Assembly (NCBI GenBank): GCA_031266875.1
Contig: JAISAE010000024.1
Span: 1 to 61,949, forward strand
Length of the DNA stretch: 61,949 nt
Source: Treponema sp.
Lineage (GTDB): Bacteria > Spirochaetota > Spirochaetia > Treponematales > Breznakiellaceae
Direction: 5' to 3'
Below are positions 18,441 through 27,079 of this stretch, one piece after another. A program made the translations under genes and the position numbers. Within the stretch, counting starts at the first letter, position 1; every line of letters starts with the position of its first letter. The notes below the pieces were generated by a model. The model did no database searches and was not told the origin of the DNA. It saw only the letters and a list, made by a program, of their open reading frames with translations.

Positions 18441-18615
18441 GTGTATCATTTTGCTACAAATAATGAGCATAAACAAGCGCCATAGAGAGAAATGACGCAA
18501 CCCCGATACACTGATACACGCCAGACTGTTGCTGAAACGCGGAAACTGGTAAACCGTTCTGGAACATTTCTTTGTAATATAATGAGTTAAAAAATCTTTG
18601 TAAAACGCCCGAACT

Positions 18616-18630
18616 TGGCACGGAATTTGC
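18616..18630 (+). promoter_or_regulatory. Sigma-54 (RpoN) -24/-12 promoter of hsp20
   Basis: TGGCACG at 18616-18622 and TTGC at 18627-18630 match the consensus TGGCACG-N4-TTGCW, with the invariant GG and GC doublets exactly 10 bases apart. The transcript would begin near 18641 and carry a leader of about 125 nt before the heat-shock gene. An enhancer-binding activator would be needed; no upstream activator site is obvious. Confidence 0.8.
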
Positions 18631-18710
18631 TTAGCTATAGATGTTGATGCGGAACAGCGGGAACAGGGAGCCTGTCAGGAACCTATCCGGCGTAACATGC
18701 GCGGTATTAC

Positions 18711-18742
18711 GCGCCTGCATCGACACAGGCGCATGGCGCCTG
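18711..18742 (+). promoter_or_regulatory. Alternative hairpins in the hsp20 leader
   Basis: Three segments can pair in two exclusive ways: GCGCCTG (18711-18717) with CAGGCGC (18726-18732), or CAGGCGC with the second GCGCCTG (18736-18742) across a 3-base loop. The ribosome site AAGGAG lies about 15 bases further on, unpaired in both. Function is unproven; it may set mRNA stability or respond to temperature. Confidence 0.4.
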
Positions 18743-18767
18743 AAAAAACTTTTTAAGGAGACTTGGT

Positions 18768-19226
18768 ATGCCAAGAGTTACCTTGTATCGTCCCACTACC
18801 CTTGAGGGCGCGTTAAATGATTTCAATCGCTATGTGGAATCATTCTTCGATGATTCACCCCTTTCAGCCAGCGAGAGCCGTATTCTTAACCATCTGCCGT
18901 TGCTGGATGTCCGCGAGACTGACACGTCTTATGTGATCGAGGCGGAGCTTCCCGGTTACGATGACACGATGGTTGAGGTGCATGTGAACGGTGGAGCATT
19001 GACTCTCGCTTCGAAAAGCAATGAAGCGGAGAAGAATGGAAAAGCAGAAGGAACCTACATCCTTCATGAGCGTCGCTCTGTTACGTTCAGCCGCACGCTC
19101 AAATTGCCTGAAAACGCTGATCCGGAGAACATCACGGCGGCCTTCAAAAACGGCATTCTCACCCTTGAGATCAAGAAGCGCACTGAAACTCAGAAACGGG
19201 TAATCCAGATCAACAAAGCCGAATAA
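18768..19226 (+). CDS. hsp20: Small heat-shock protein, Hsp20/alpha-crystallin family
   Basis: ATP-independent holdase chaperone that binds unfolding proteins in the cytoplasm. The alpha-crystallin domain runs from about residue 42 (LPLLDVRETDTSYVIEAELPG) to about 140 (AAFKNGILTLEIKKR), including the conserved A-x-x-x-n-GvL turn as AAFKNGILTL. The C-terminal IxI anchor is present as IQI in RVIQINKAE. Length of 152 aa is normal. AAGGAG precedes the ATG. It is transcribed alone from a sigma-54-type promoter instead of a heat-shock sigma site, which is unusual for this family. Confidence 0.95.
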   Translation: MPRVTLYRPTTLEGALNDFNRYVESFFDDSPLSASESRILNHLPLLDVRETDTSYVIEAELPGYDDTMVEVHVNGGALTLASKSNEAEKNGKAEGTYILHERRSVTFSRTLKLPENADPENITAAFKNGILTLEIKKRTETQKRVIQINKAE

Positions 19227-19238
19227 GGCGCTGACTAC

Positions 19239-19275
19239 ATCACGCGCAGAGCACGCGAATTGCTCTGCGCGTGAT
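19239..19275. terminator. Bidirectional hairpin between hsp20 and the TPR gene
   Basis: Perfect 15-bp arms (ATCACGCGCAGAGCA and its complement) with a 7-base loop, sitting between two convergent genes and touching the stop of the TPR gene. There is no T-tract on either side. Confidence 0.65.
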
Positions 19276-20006
19276 TAGTAGCGCGAATTCAGGATGCGGT
19301 TTTTGAACTGCTCGGTTTCGGCGATTTTGTTGCGGTCTTTAGTGAGCGTGATAGCCCGATCACAGAGAGCGAGCGCCTCATTATCATTGCCGCTCATGTA
19401 CTGAGCTGCGGCAAGGAGCAGTACGCCATCCACATTGTTTCGGGAAAGTTCGAGATAGTGGGTAAGGTGCGGGATAGCTTCTTCGGGAAGACCCAATTCA
19501 TACACATACAAGACCGCAATACCATAACGAGGCCGCGAATAGTCTGGCGCAAGCTCAATAGCTCGCAGATAGGCGTGTTCGGCAAGGGTGAAGTAGTACG
19601 TCTGCTCGGCTGGGTTATCATAACGGGACTTTGCTATGGTTGCGGCGCATAAGCCCCGCATATAATGCAGGCTGTGGTCTTCCGGCATGTAGTAGATGGC
19701 TCGTTCATAGGCATTGAGCGCCTCGCCGAAGAGGGCGCGATCGTGTAATCGCGTGGCAAGGATTTTCCAGTAAGCGCCGGTCTGGGCTGCGTCTTTAACG
19801 TGCTGTTCAATTTCCTTTTCATAAAGGGTTATCGCTTCTCTGAGGTCTTTGATGCCCTGGGGCGGCCCGCCCCTTCCCATCTCAACGATGCGTTCCGCGA
19901 GTGTTGTTCGGGAGCGATTCTTCTGCCAGATAGTCCCGCCGATAATGGCTGCGGCAATCACAAAAATCACGCTAAGGCCGATTATAATTTCTTTTTTAAC
20001 TTTCAT
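19275..20006 (-). CDS. Membrane-anchored TPR protein
   Basis: N-terminal signal anchor ([19 protein letters not shown], residues 6-24) followed by an extracytoplasmic tetratricopeptide solenoid. Repeats are visible at about 85-118 ([20 protein letters not shown]), 140-160 ([16 protein letters not shown]) and 200-225 ([15 protein letters not shown]). TPR proteins act as protein-protein scaffolds; no partner can be named. It starts inside the last codons of the preceding recombinase-like gene (11-base overlap), so it belongs to the ftsZ transcript. 243 aa, function unknown. Confidence 0.8.
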   Translation of the reverse strand: MKVKKEIIIGLSVIFVIAAAIIGGTIWQKNRSRTTLAERIVEMGRGGPPQGIKDLREAITLYEKEIEQHVKDAAQTGAYWKILATRLHDRALFGEALNAYERAIYYMPEDHSLHYMRGLCAATIAKSRYDNPAEQTYYFTLAEHAYLRAIELAPDYSRPRYGIAVLYVYELGLPEEAIPHLTHYLELSRNNVDGVLLLAAAQYMSGNDNEALALCDRAITLTKDRNKIAETEQFKNRILNSRY

Positions 20007-20271
20007 AACTTTTTATCTTTGGCAGATACTGCCGGTGTTTTTCGCAGAGTAGTGATACGTCAACATGGGTATATGCCTGAGTTGTAGACATGTTCGCGTG
20101 TCCTAGCAGTTCCCGCACGGCTCGGAGCTCAGCGCCGACGGCAAGGAGCGGGGCAGCAAAGCTGTATCTTAGTTCCCCGCGATACGTTTCAGCTGTAAGG
20201 CGGGCATGACATTCTAATGACAAGAGTCTTGTATAATACCGCTCAAGCAGTTCCGACAGCGCCTGTTTCAT
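19996..20271 (-). pseudogene. Internally deleted tyrosine recombinase (XerC-like), 91 aa
   Basis: The first ~30 residues resemble the N-terminal core-binding helix of XerC/D ([16 protein letters not shown]). The frame then jumps straight to the C-terminal catalytic end: [36 protein letters not shown]. Tyr67 (nucleophile), Arg35 and His58 are kept; the box-I arginine domain is absent and the HxxR histidine is Gly32. Full enzymes are about 300 aa, so roughly 200 residues are deleted without breaking the frame. It starts 11 bases after the ftsZ stop and overlaps the TPR gene, so it may still be translated. As a recombinase it should be dead. Confidence 0.75.
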
Positions 20272-20282
20272 GGAATCAAATC

Positions 20283-21506
20283 TCAGCCGCGTCTGCCATT
20301 CCTTATAATCGCCGGAATCTCAAAATCATTATCAGAATACGAAGGTTGCACCCGGGCTGGACGGTCCTGCTGATTGGTACTACTGCTCCGGCTTATCAGT
20401 TCTTTCCATTGGTCATAAGGAATAAAGCTACCCTTATCGTCATCCTGAGCAGACGTTTTCCCGCTAAGCTCTTCGCTGGACTGTTTGGGCAGACGCTTTT
20501 CCGCCTTCGCTACCTGAAAGCCTGTGGCGACCACTGTTACGCGGATTTTATCCGCGAGGGTCTGGTCCACAATGACGCCGCAGATAATGTTAGCGTCCGG
20601 GGCAGCCTTCGCGGTGATGATCTTTATGGCTTCCTCATACTCAACCAGGGTAATATCACTCCCCCCTGAAATGTTTACCAAGATACGTGTTGCGCCTTCA
20701 ACCGACGCGCCTTCAAGCAGCGGGCTGTCAATGGCCGCGTTTGCTGCCTCAGAAGCGCGGTTATCCCCGGTCCCGAAACCAATACCCATGAGGGCAACAT
20801 CGCCCTCCCCCTGAATAATGGTCTCCACGTCGGCAAAATCAATATTAATGAGGCCGATTTCTGTGATAAGGTCAGAAATGCCCTGCACTCCCTGACGCAA
20901 TACCTCATCAGCGCGAAGAAAAGCCTCGGTGATGGTTGTTTTCCGTTCAACAATATTAAAAAGTTGCTCATTAGGGATGATGATCAAGGTATCCACGAAT
21001 TTTCGCAGTTCGTCGATGCCAGCTTCAGCCTGACGCATTCGGTGTGTACCCTCCAGTTTGAAAGGCTTTGTTACCACACCCACGGTAAGTGCGCCACAGT
21101 CCCTTGCTATCTGAGCAATAACCGGCGCCGCGCCAGTGCCGGTGCCGCCCCCCATGCCGGCGGTTACAAATACCATGTTCGCGCCTTTGATCAGCTCGTT
21201 GATGGCCTCATGGTCTTCGGAGGCAGCTTTCTGACCAACCTCAGGCTTACCCCCCGCACCTAGTCCTTTGGTTATTTTCGCGCCAATCTGCACTTTTTTG
21301 CTTGCCTTGCATTTCCTTTTTAAGTCCTGCACATCGGTATTAACCCCAATAAATTCAACACCTCTCAAACCACATTCGATCATGCGATTAACCGCGTTAC
21401 AGCCGCCGCCACCCGCGCCGATAACCTTAATAACCGCCGGACTCGGATCGATAAGGTTATCGTCGTCATCATTCACTTCAACATTCATGAGATTTGTAAT
21501 ATTCAT
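20283..21506 (-). CDS. ftsZ: Cell division GTPase FtsZ
   Basis: Tubulin homologue that forms the division ring. The GTP-binding signature GGGTGTG is in [16 protein letters not shown] (about residues 119-134), preceded by [18 protein letters not shown] near the N terminus, and the T7 synergy loop region is seen as [10 protein letters not shown]. The variable linker ends in a C-terminal peptide [13 protein letters not shown], the usual binding tail for FtsA-type partners. The start is the ATG at 21506 (407 aa), just after GGGGGA; the longer upstream frame covers the promoter and leader. FtsA and FtsQ are not in the window, so ftsZ leads a transcript that includes the recombinase remnant and the TPR gene. 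Confidence 0.97.
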   Translation of the reverse strand: MNITNLMNVEVNDDDDNLIDPSPAVIKVIGAGGGGCNAVNRMIECGLRGVEFIGVNTDVQDLKRKCKASKKVQIGAKITKGLGAGGKPEVGQKAASEDHEAINELIKGANMVFVTAGMGGGTGTGAAPVIAQIARDCGALTVGVVTKPFKLEGTHRMRQAEAGIDELRKFVDTLIIIPNEQLFNIVERKTTITEAFLRADEVLRQGVQGISDLITEIGLINIDFADVETIIQGEGDVALMGIGFGTGDNRASEAANAAIDSPLLEGASVEGATRILVNISGGSDITLVEYEEAIKIITAKAAPDANIICGVIVDQTLADKIRVTVVATGFQVAKAEKRLPKQSSEELSGKTSAQDDDKGSFIPYDQWKELISRSSSTNQQDRPARVQPSYSDNDFEIPAIIRNGRRG

Positions 21507-21538
21507 AAAAGTCCCCCAACTTATTATTCCCCAAGGAC

Positions 21539-21559
21539 GGACGGTAAAACATACCGTCC
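21539..21559 (-). promoter_or_regulatory. Leader hairpin of the ftsZ transcript
   Basis: Perfect 8-bp arms (GGACGGTA / TACCGTCC) with a 5-base loop, lying at the predicted 5' end of the ftsZ mRNA, three bases after the -10 box. It could stabilise the transcript or be an operator. Confidence 0.4.
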
Positions 21560-21561
21560 TA

Positions 21562-21590
21562 ATGATAGGATGGTACGATACCTGAGTCAA
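21562..21590 (-). promoter_or_regulatory. Probable sigma-70 promoter of ftsZ
   Basis: On the minus strand TTGACT (21585-21590), a 17-base spacer, then TATCAT (21562-21567). The start point would fall about 50-55 bases before the ftsZ ATG. Confidence 0.6.
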
Positions 21591-21678
21591 CAATTTTCTT
21601 CAAGTATGTTATGGCGGTTTAACGCGGTTTTTTATGCCGGTCTTGTAGCAAAGGCTTTTTTCATTATATCTTAAATTT

Positions 21679-23901
21679 GTGAAATCTGTAAAACCGCCAC
21701 GCAAATCACCGCAACAGAAAACGAGCGCCGAAAAGGTCGCATCCCGTACTCGCAGCAAGCGCACTCCCAATAAAGAAGCACTCAAGGAGCGGACTCCCAG
21801 CGATACTCCGCCTGATGAGCGGACGCTCAACGAGCGGACCATCATCGCGGCGCTGGAAGAGGGCGGGGCCATAGCAAAGCGACTGAACACCTACGAGATG
21901 CGGCAATCTCAGCTTGACCTTATGCGCCTCGTGATACGCGGCTTTAACTATGACGCAATTGTGGCGGCTGAGGCGGGAACTGGCGTAGGTAAATCATTCG
22001 CGTATCTTCTGCCTGCCCTGAGCCACGTCCTGCTCAACAACGAGCGGATCGTTATTTCTACCGCCACCATCACTTTACAGGAACAGCTTTACGAAAAAGA
22101 CATTCCGCTGGTACTTTCTGCTCTAGAGGCTGATATCAAGGTTGTGCTTATGAAAGGGCGGGGAAACTATCTCTGCCTCCGAAGGTTTGATGAGACAGCC
22201 AGGGAACAAAGCTTTCTTGCAGACCCTGAGTATGAGGCACTTCAAGCCATGAGCGCATGGATTGATACGACCCACACCGGTGCGCGTTCGGACATTTCGT
22301 TCCCCCTGCCTGATTCGCTCTGGTCACGAGTTACCTGCGAAGCGGATCTTTGCATGGGGCAGCATTGTCCTGAGCGAGAACGTTGTTTCTTTCAGGCGCT
22401 CCGCGCCCAGGCCGCCACCGCGCCTGTGCTTGTGGTGAACCATCACCTGCTTTTCGCAGACGCTTCAGCGCGGCGTGATGGCGCAGGCTACGATGGCATG
22501 GTGGTACTGCCGCTGTACCATCGCGTCATCATCGACGAGGCGCATACAGTGGAAGAAGCGGCAACCTCGTTCTTTTCCGAGCAGTTCAGCCGCTTTTCGA
22601 TATACCGTCAAACTGGTCGCCTGTTCAGAAGACAGCGGGGTAATCTGCGCGGCCTGCTCGCGCTTATTCTGCCAGCCTTACATGCACAAGACCGGATTGA
22701 CGAAATTGAGAGCATAAACCAAAAAATACGGGACAGCGCCGACGCGCTGGATAAGGCCGCGCTTGAACTATGCAAACGGGAAGGTGTTTTCCGCCTAACG
22801 CCTGATTCGGACAAGGACATTCGCGCCACGCTGACTCCGTTTATCGAAGACCTGCGCTCCCAGCTTCAGGCATATACAGCGATCATCAAGAGTATGCTTG
22901 GCACAGCTGAAAACGAAAACGAAGAGAATGTTATCATCTGGGAGATAAAGGCCATACGCAAACGCCTTGAGATCATTGCCCAGCTATGCCGCGTGTTTAT
23001 TGAATATCAGCAGCACCCGGACAAGGTACTCTGGCTGGAACGGCACAACAGTAGCGATCCGTGGGTAAGTTTTACCTCGACACCGCTTAACGTGTCACCA
23101 GTGTTAAAAGAAGCTATCTTCAACCCCAATAAAACTGTGGTCTGCGTATCAGCAACCCTCACCGTGAACGATACCTTTGAATACTGGGCAAGCCGCTGCG
23201 GTCTGGCGCTGGTAGACGAGCGGCTGGTACTGTGCGACCGTTTCCCCTCGCCGTTTCCCTACGCCACTTCGGTGCTTCTGGCGATACCTACCGACGCGCC
23301 TCTGCCCCTGCCTGACGCCCCGTACCGCGATTTTGTAAACATGGCGGTCGGCAGTCTTACCGCCTGCGCTAGCGGCTCGGCGCTCATCCTCTTTACCTCT
23401 TACAGTGCGTTGGAAAGCGCCTACAACGCCTCTAGAACGCTTCTTGAAAAGCAGGGAATCCACTGCCTCAAGCAGGGCGATGATGACCGCAGTCGCCTGC
23501 TCAAGACCTTTCTCGCCGAAAAAACAAGTGTGCTTTTTGCCACTGACTCGTTCTGGGAAGGCATTGACGCGCCCGGTGATACCCTGCGCATGGTGATACT
23601 CTGCCGCCTGCCGTTCAGGACACCCAACGAGCCAGTCTTTGCAGCCCGCTGTGAAGACCTTGAGCGGCGCGGCGGCAATTCCTTCATGGAACTGTCTGTG
23701 CCGGAATCGGTGATGAAGTTTAAACAGGGCTTTGGCCGGCTCATGCGCCGGTCAAGCGACTACGGCGTGGTGGTGGTACTTGATGCCCGTGTGATACGCA
23801 AGCTCTATGGCAAGGTTTTCCTCAGTTCCCTGCCTGAGACCAAAACCTGTTTCGCTGAATTACGAACCATAGCAGACAAGATTGAGCAATTTCTCACGTG
23901 A
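21679..23901 (+). CDS. dinG: DinG-like Fe-S helicase (XPD/Rad3 superfamily)
   Basis: ATP-dependent DNA helicase of the DinG/YoaA group, resolving damaged or structured DNA. Walker A is AEAGTGVGKSFAYLLP (about residues 95-110). The four Fe-S cluster cysteines are CEADLCMGQHCPERERC (about 217-233). The Walker B box is IIDEAHTVEEA (about 285), and the C-terminal helicase motifs include FATDSFWEGIDAPGD and QGFGRLMRRSSDYG (motif VI). The start is GTG at 21679; a Lys/Arg/Thr-rich leader of about 60 residues precedes the domain. 740 aa. It is convergent with and 4 bases from the next gene. Confidence 0.9.
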   Translation: MKSVKPPRKSPQQKTSAEKVASRTRSKRTPNKEALKERTPSDTPPDERTLNERTIIAALEEGGAIAKRLNTYEMRQSQLDLMRLVIRGFNYDAIVAAEAGTGVGKSFAYLLPALSHVLLNNERIVISTATITLQEQLYEKDIPLVLSALEADIKVVLMKGRGNYLCLRRFDETAREQSFLADPEYEALQAMSAWIDTTHTGARSDISFPLPDSLWSRVTCEADLCMGQHCPERERCFFQALRAQAATAPVLVVNHHLLFADASARRDGAGYDGMVVLPLYHRVIIDEAHTVEEAATSFFSEQFSRFSIYRQTGRLFRRQRGNLRGLLALILPALHAQDRIDEIESINQKIRDSADALDKAALELCKREGVFRLTPDSDKDIRATLTPFIEDLRSQLQAYTAIIKSMLGTAENENEENVIIWEIKAIRKRLEIIAQLCRVFIEYQQHPDKVLWLERHNSSDPWVSFTSTPLNVSPVLKEAIFNPNKTVVCVSATLTVNDTFEYWASRCGLALVDERLVLCDRFPSPFPYATSVLLAIPTDAPLPLPDAPYRDFVNMAVGSLTACASGSALILFTSYSALESAYNASRTLLEKQGIHCLKQGDDDRSRLLKTFLAEKTSVLFATDSFWEGIDAPGDTLRMVILCRLPFRTPNEPVFAARCEDLERRGGNSFMELSVPESVMKFKQGFGRLMRRSSDYGVVVVLDARVIRKLYGKVFLSSLPETKTCFAELRTIADKIEQFLT

Positions 23902-23905
23902 ACAA

Positions 23906-25435
23906 TCACTCCTCACTGTCAAATATAGTCTCGCCAATGTCTGTAGTTTGAATGCCGTCGCGGTACTTCTCAAGCGCGGCTTTTTCCCGCTCAAGTTCAG
24001 TGAATGTATACACCGTGCTTCCGTCGTCAGCAATGCTGACTTCGGGAACCGCGTATGCCCCCAATTCCTTGATAACCCGATCCTGAGCTGCGCCGAGGTT
24101 TTTGGGGCGGCTCACATCCAGCTCCACTGTCGTACCAATATCAGTACGTTTCACGTTGCGGGGAAAGCCCCAAATCCGGCTATACCCCAGTTTCCGCAGA
24201 TTTTCCATCTTGATACGCTCGTTACTCCTCTTCACCAAGCCGGAGCGAATCAATGGTATGAGCCAGAAAAAGATCGAGAACACCAGCGGGACCACGCCCA
24301 GCCCTATCGTAATCAAGGGCAGGGGATTGTCGATAACTGAGGAGGACAGCGCGTAGGTAAGCCCATACAGGTACGACGGGACATCGCCGGACTGGGAAAC
24401 GAGATGCGCCACCTGCTTGCCACGGACAACATTGGTAACAATGGACACCGCGCCGGTCGAGAGCGCGTTAGTCAAAAAGTAAGAGCCAAAGAGCAGGTTC
24501 ACCCCGTTTATCACGCTGAACCATACATTCATCTTTTTCAGGTTTGACGAAAATGGCCTGAGCCGCTTTAATGGGGAAGAGGAGCCAAACGAGCGATCAC
24601 GTTTGTCAGCGCGGCGCAGCAGGGCGTCAAAACGGTAGACTACGGTTCCGTCTTCCGTGGCTTCAGGACTGCCGCCGAATTCAGCGCAGTACGCGGTGAT
24701 GGCGCGATCAGCTTCCTGAGGTGGAAGGCCGGTGAGGTTCATAAACTCCGGCAGGGAGATGACACCTTTGCTGACCTGTAGGTATGAAATCACGGCCTGC
24801 TTTTCCCGCGCCTCCCAGTCTGCGTTAGGGTCGTCATCACCAAACACAAACGAGAAAATAGCCTTGTACAGGGGTTTCCCTTTTTTACGCGCCGCCTGCC
24901 TGCCTGAATATGAAGGGTTAAGTGATTTAGTTAGCTCTGAATAAAACCAGATTCTGATAATGAGATCAAAAATATGCGAAGCAATGAAGAAACCTCCCAG
25001 ACCGCCTCCCCTGCCTTCCGAGCGGTCGTTGCCAGACATGCTCGCCGCAAGCGACAGCAGGAGCGCTGCCAGCGCCAGAACCATGAAAAGCACAAAGTAA
25101 CCCACAAGCATCACCATAATCCAAGCCTTGAATAGCCCTTTACCTACAATTTTGGCGCCCTTACCCAATTTATCGGTGAAGCGGCGCAGGCTAGCCCGAA
25201 ATCCGTGATACCTGCTCGTGAAACCGCGAGGGAATGAATACTTGATCTCTCCAGACGCGGTTACCTCAAGCCGCCCGGAGTATTCGTCCGAGACCGCCGG
25301 AACAAGCTCTTTCACGGTTTCCAGCGGCAGGGCTGTCCGCGCAACAATATCAGCGACAGTCGCGCCCTGCTTCTGTTTTTTGAATGCATTGGTTACTTTC
25401 TGATACGCCGCTTTATCTTTTATCTGATATTCCAT
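23906..25435 (-). CDS. Conserved multi-pass membrane protein with winged-helix-like segments, unknown
   Basis: Not recognised as a named family. From the ATG at 25435 (AGGGAG just upstream; 509 aa) the N terminus (AYQKVTNAFKKQKQGATVADIVARTALPLETVKELV) reads like a small helix-turn-helix domain, and a similar module recurs at about 225-260 (AVISYLQVSKGVISLPEFMNLTGLPPQEADRAI). Between and after them are hydrophobic helices at about 105-130, 140-165, 320-345 and 370-400. A third globular module closes the protein. So it is a membrane protein with repeated cytoplasmic wHTH-like units. Its partner and role are unknown. Confidence 0.7.
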   Translation of the reverse strand: MEYQIKDKAAYQKVTNAFKKQKQGATVADIVARTALPLETVKELVPAVSDEYSGRLEVTASGEIKYSFPRGFTSRYHGFRASLRRFTDKLGKGAKIVGKGLFKAWIMVMLVGYFVLFMVLALAALLLSLAASMSGNDRSEGRGGGLGGFFIASHIFDLIIRIWFYSELTKSLNPSYSGRQAARKKGKPLYKAIFSFVFGDDDPNADWEAREKQAVISYLQVSKGVISLPEFMNLTGLPPQEADRAITAYCAEFGGSPEATEDGTVVYRFDALLRRADKRDRSFGSSSPLKRLRPFSSNLKKMNVWFSVINGVNLLFGSYFLTNALSTGAVSIVTNVVRGKQVAHLVSQSGDVPSYLYGLTYALSSSVIDNPLPLITIGLGVVPLVFSIFFWLIPLIRSGLVKRSNERIKMENLRKLGYSRIWGFPRNVKRTDIGTTVELDVSRPKNLGAAQDRVIKELGAYAVPEVSIADDGSTVYTFTELEREKAALEKYRDGIQTTDIGETIFDSEE

Positions 25436-25547
25436 CCTGAACTCCCTTTGGAAACATTGCCAACACGCTTGGCGCGTTCCCACAACTTATTTTGTTATCT
25501 TACAGGGAGATCATAATCCTGTTAAGGCAAGAAGAAAAGGCCGGTTT

Positions 25548-26333
25548 CTAAACCTTGAGCGCCGCTAACTTTTCAAGGCGGACGCGCAGGGTTTTGAGGT
25601 CATCCCATGAGGGGCGCTTGAGACTGGGGTCATGCAGGAGAGCGCTGGGGTGGTACATCGGGAAGAAGGGAATCTGGGCACATTCGATAAAGTGTCCGTG
25701 GAGGTTTTTGATGCTGTTTGTGGTTTTGACCAGTGTCTGAGTGGCGACCCGTCCGGCGCAGAGGATCACGCGGGGTTTGAGCAGCGCGATTTGTCGCGTG
25801 AGAAAGGGCGCGCAAGCCGCTATTTCTTCCGGCAAAGGGTCGCGGTTATGCGGAGGGCGGCATTTTACCACATTGGCTATAAAGCTGTTTTCTCCCCGCG
25901 ACAGGTTGATGGATGCCAGCATTTTGTCAAGGAGCTGGCCGGCTTCTCCCACAAATGGCCTGCCGGACTTATCTTCATTTTCACCAGGGCCTTCACCAAT
26001 AACGAGTACAAGCGGTGAGGACACGCCTTCGCCGGGTACTGTGTTGGTACGGGTCGCGTGCAAGGGGCAGGCAGCGCAGGCCGCAATATCCGCGGCTATG
26101 GCTTCGAGCGTGTCCATACCAGCCTCATCGTTACTAATACCAGCGATATGCGTATCAGGAGGGGCAATGGCTTCCAGCTGGCTTTCAGGCAGCGGCGCTT
26201 GCGGCGCGGCTGGCTCCACTGCCACGGGCGCGGCGCTTTTGTCATCGGTGGACTGACGTTTATAGCCGGAGCGCAGGTACGCGCTGGCAAGGTCGAGAAA
26301 TTCAGCTATATGTGCTTTTTGTTCAATAGTCAT
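25548..26333 (-). CDS. Type-4 (Fe-S) uracil-DNA glycosylase
   Basis: Base-excision repair enzyme that removes uracil from DNA. The catalytic/binding motif GEGPGENEDKSGRPFVG (about residues 112-128) is typical of family 4, with the substrate loop HPSALL near the C terminus (FPMYHPSALLHDPS). Cluster cysteines are visible at CAACPLH, in NVVKCRPP and in IAACAPF. About 85 residues rich in Ala/Pro precede the domain, as in many longer homologues. It starts 14 bases after ruvA on the same strand, so the two DNA-repair genes are co-transcribed. Confidence 0.9.
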   Translation of the reverse strand: MTIEQKAHIAEFLDLASAYLRSGYKRQSTDDKSAAPVAVEPAAPQAPLPESQLEAIAPPDTHIAGISNDEAGMDTLEAIAADIAACAACPLHATRTNTVPGEGVSSPLVLVIGEGPGENEDKSGRPFVGEAGQLLDKMLASINLSRGENSFIANVVKCRPPHNRDPLPEEIAACAPFLTRQIALLKPRVILCAGRVATQTLVKTTNSIKNLHGHFIECAQIPFFPMYHPSALLHDPSLKRPSWDDLKTLRVRLEKLAALKV

Positions 26334-26346
26334 GGTTACAGCGCCT

Positions 26347-26940
26347 CTATCTGCTGCTCAGGTAGACAATCGCCTGCTTGAAGAGGCGTTTTTCTTTTTC
26401 CGATCCGCTGAGTTCTGGTTGAAGCAAGGCTTCCGCTTTACTAAGGGCGTCTATGGCGGCGCGGCGATCATAGCCCATGCCGATAAGCGCTTCCACAAGC
26501 TCTGCGTAGGGTGTGGAGGCTTGCGGCATTGTGGGGGCGAAACTCAGCTTTCCCCTGAGCGCGAGAAGCAGCTTCTGCGCGGTCTTTTTGCCCAGTCCTG
26601 GAACTGCCTCAAGCCGTTCCAGGTCTTCCTGTTCCAGAGCGCGCTCTAGTTCCTTTTGCCCGATACCGCCCATAATCCTTATCGCTCCTTTTGGACCAAT
26701 CCCCTCAACCTTGAGCAGTTCCAGAAACGTGCTCCGCCGCGTCTCATCGGCAAAACCAAAGAGACGCATCTCAGTTTCCTTGTGAGAGAGCCAGGTGAAC
26801 ACCCGCCCCTCTTCGCCCACTGGTGGCAGGGCGTTTACGTCTATGGCGGGCATGGCAATATCCCACTCAACGCCGCTGGTCTCAAGGCGCACACTGTCGC
26901 CCAGTTTTTCAGTAACGATTCCCCGGATACTATTGAACAT
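26347..26940 (-). CDS. ruvA: Holliday junction branch-migration subunit RuvA
   Basis: Junction-binding subunit that loads the RuvB motor. It starts with MFNSIRGIVTEK, the standard N-terminal OB-fold opening, at the ATG at 26940 (197 aa, normal length). Tandem helix-hairpin-helix motifs are LLKVEGIGPKGAIRIMGGIG and LEAVPGLGKKTAQKLLLAL. The C-terminal RuvB-contact domain is VEALIGMGYDRRAAIDAL. RuvB and RuvC are not in the window. The upstream extension to 27057 overlaps a region without family similarity, so I exclude it. Confidence 0.95.
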   Translation of the reverse strand: MFNSIRGIVTEKLGDSVRLETSGVEWDIAMPAIDVNALPPVGEEGRVFTWLSHKETEMRLFGFADETRRSTFLELLKVEGIGPKGAIRIMGGIGQKELERALEQEDLERLEAVPGLGKKTAQKLLLALRGKLSFAPTMPQASTPYAELVEALIGMGYDRRAAIDALSKAEALLQPELSGSEKEKRLFKQAIVYLSSR

Positions 26941-27079
26941 AGAATAACTATAGAACGCTATTTTCCCTAGAGCAACAGGCCGAGTTGGACTCATAGAACT
27001 TTCATACGCGGGACAGTATTCATGCAGTGCTTGCCATTTCCAATATGAAACCTCCATCTTATCTCACAAGGAGTATGTT

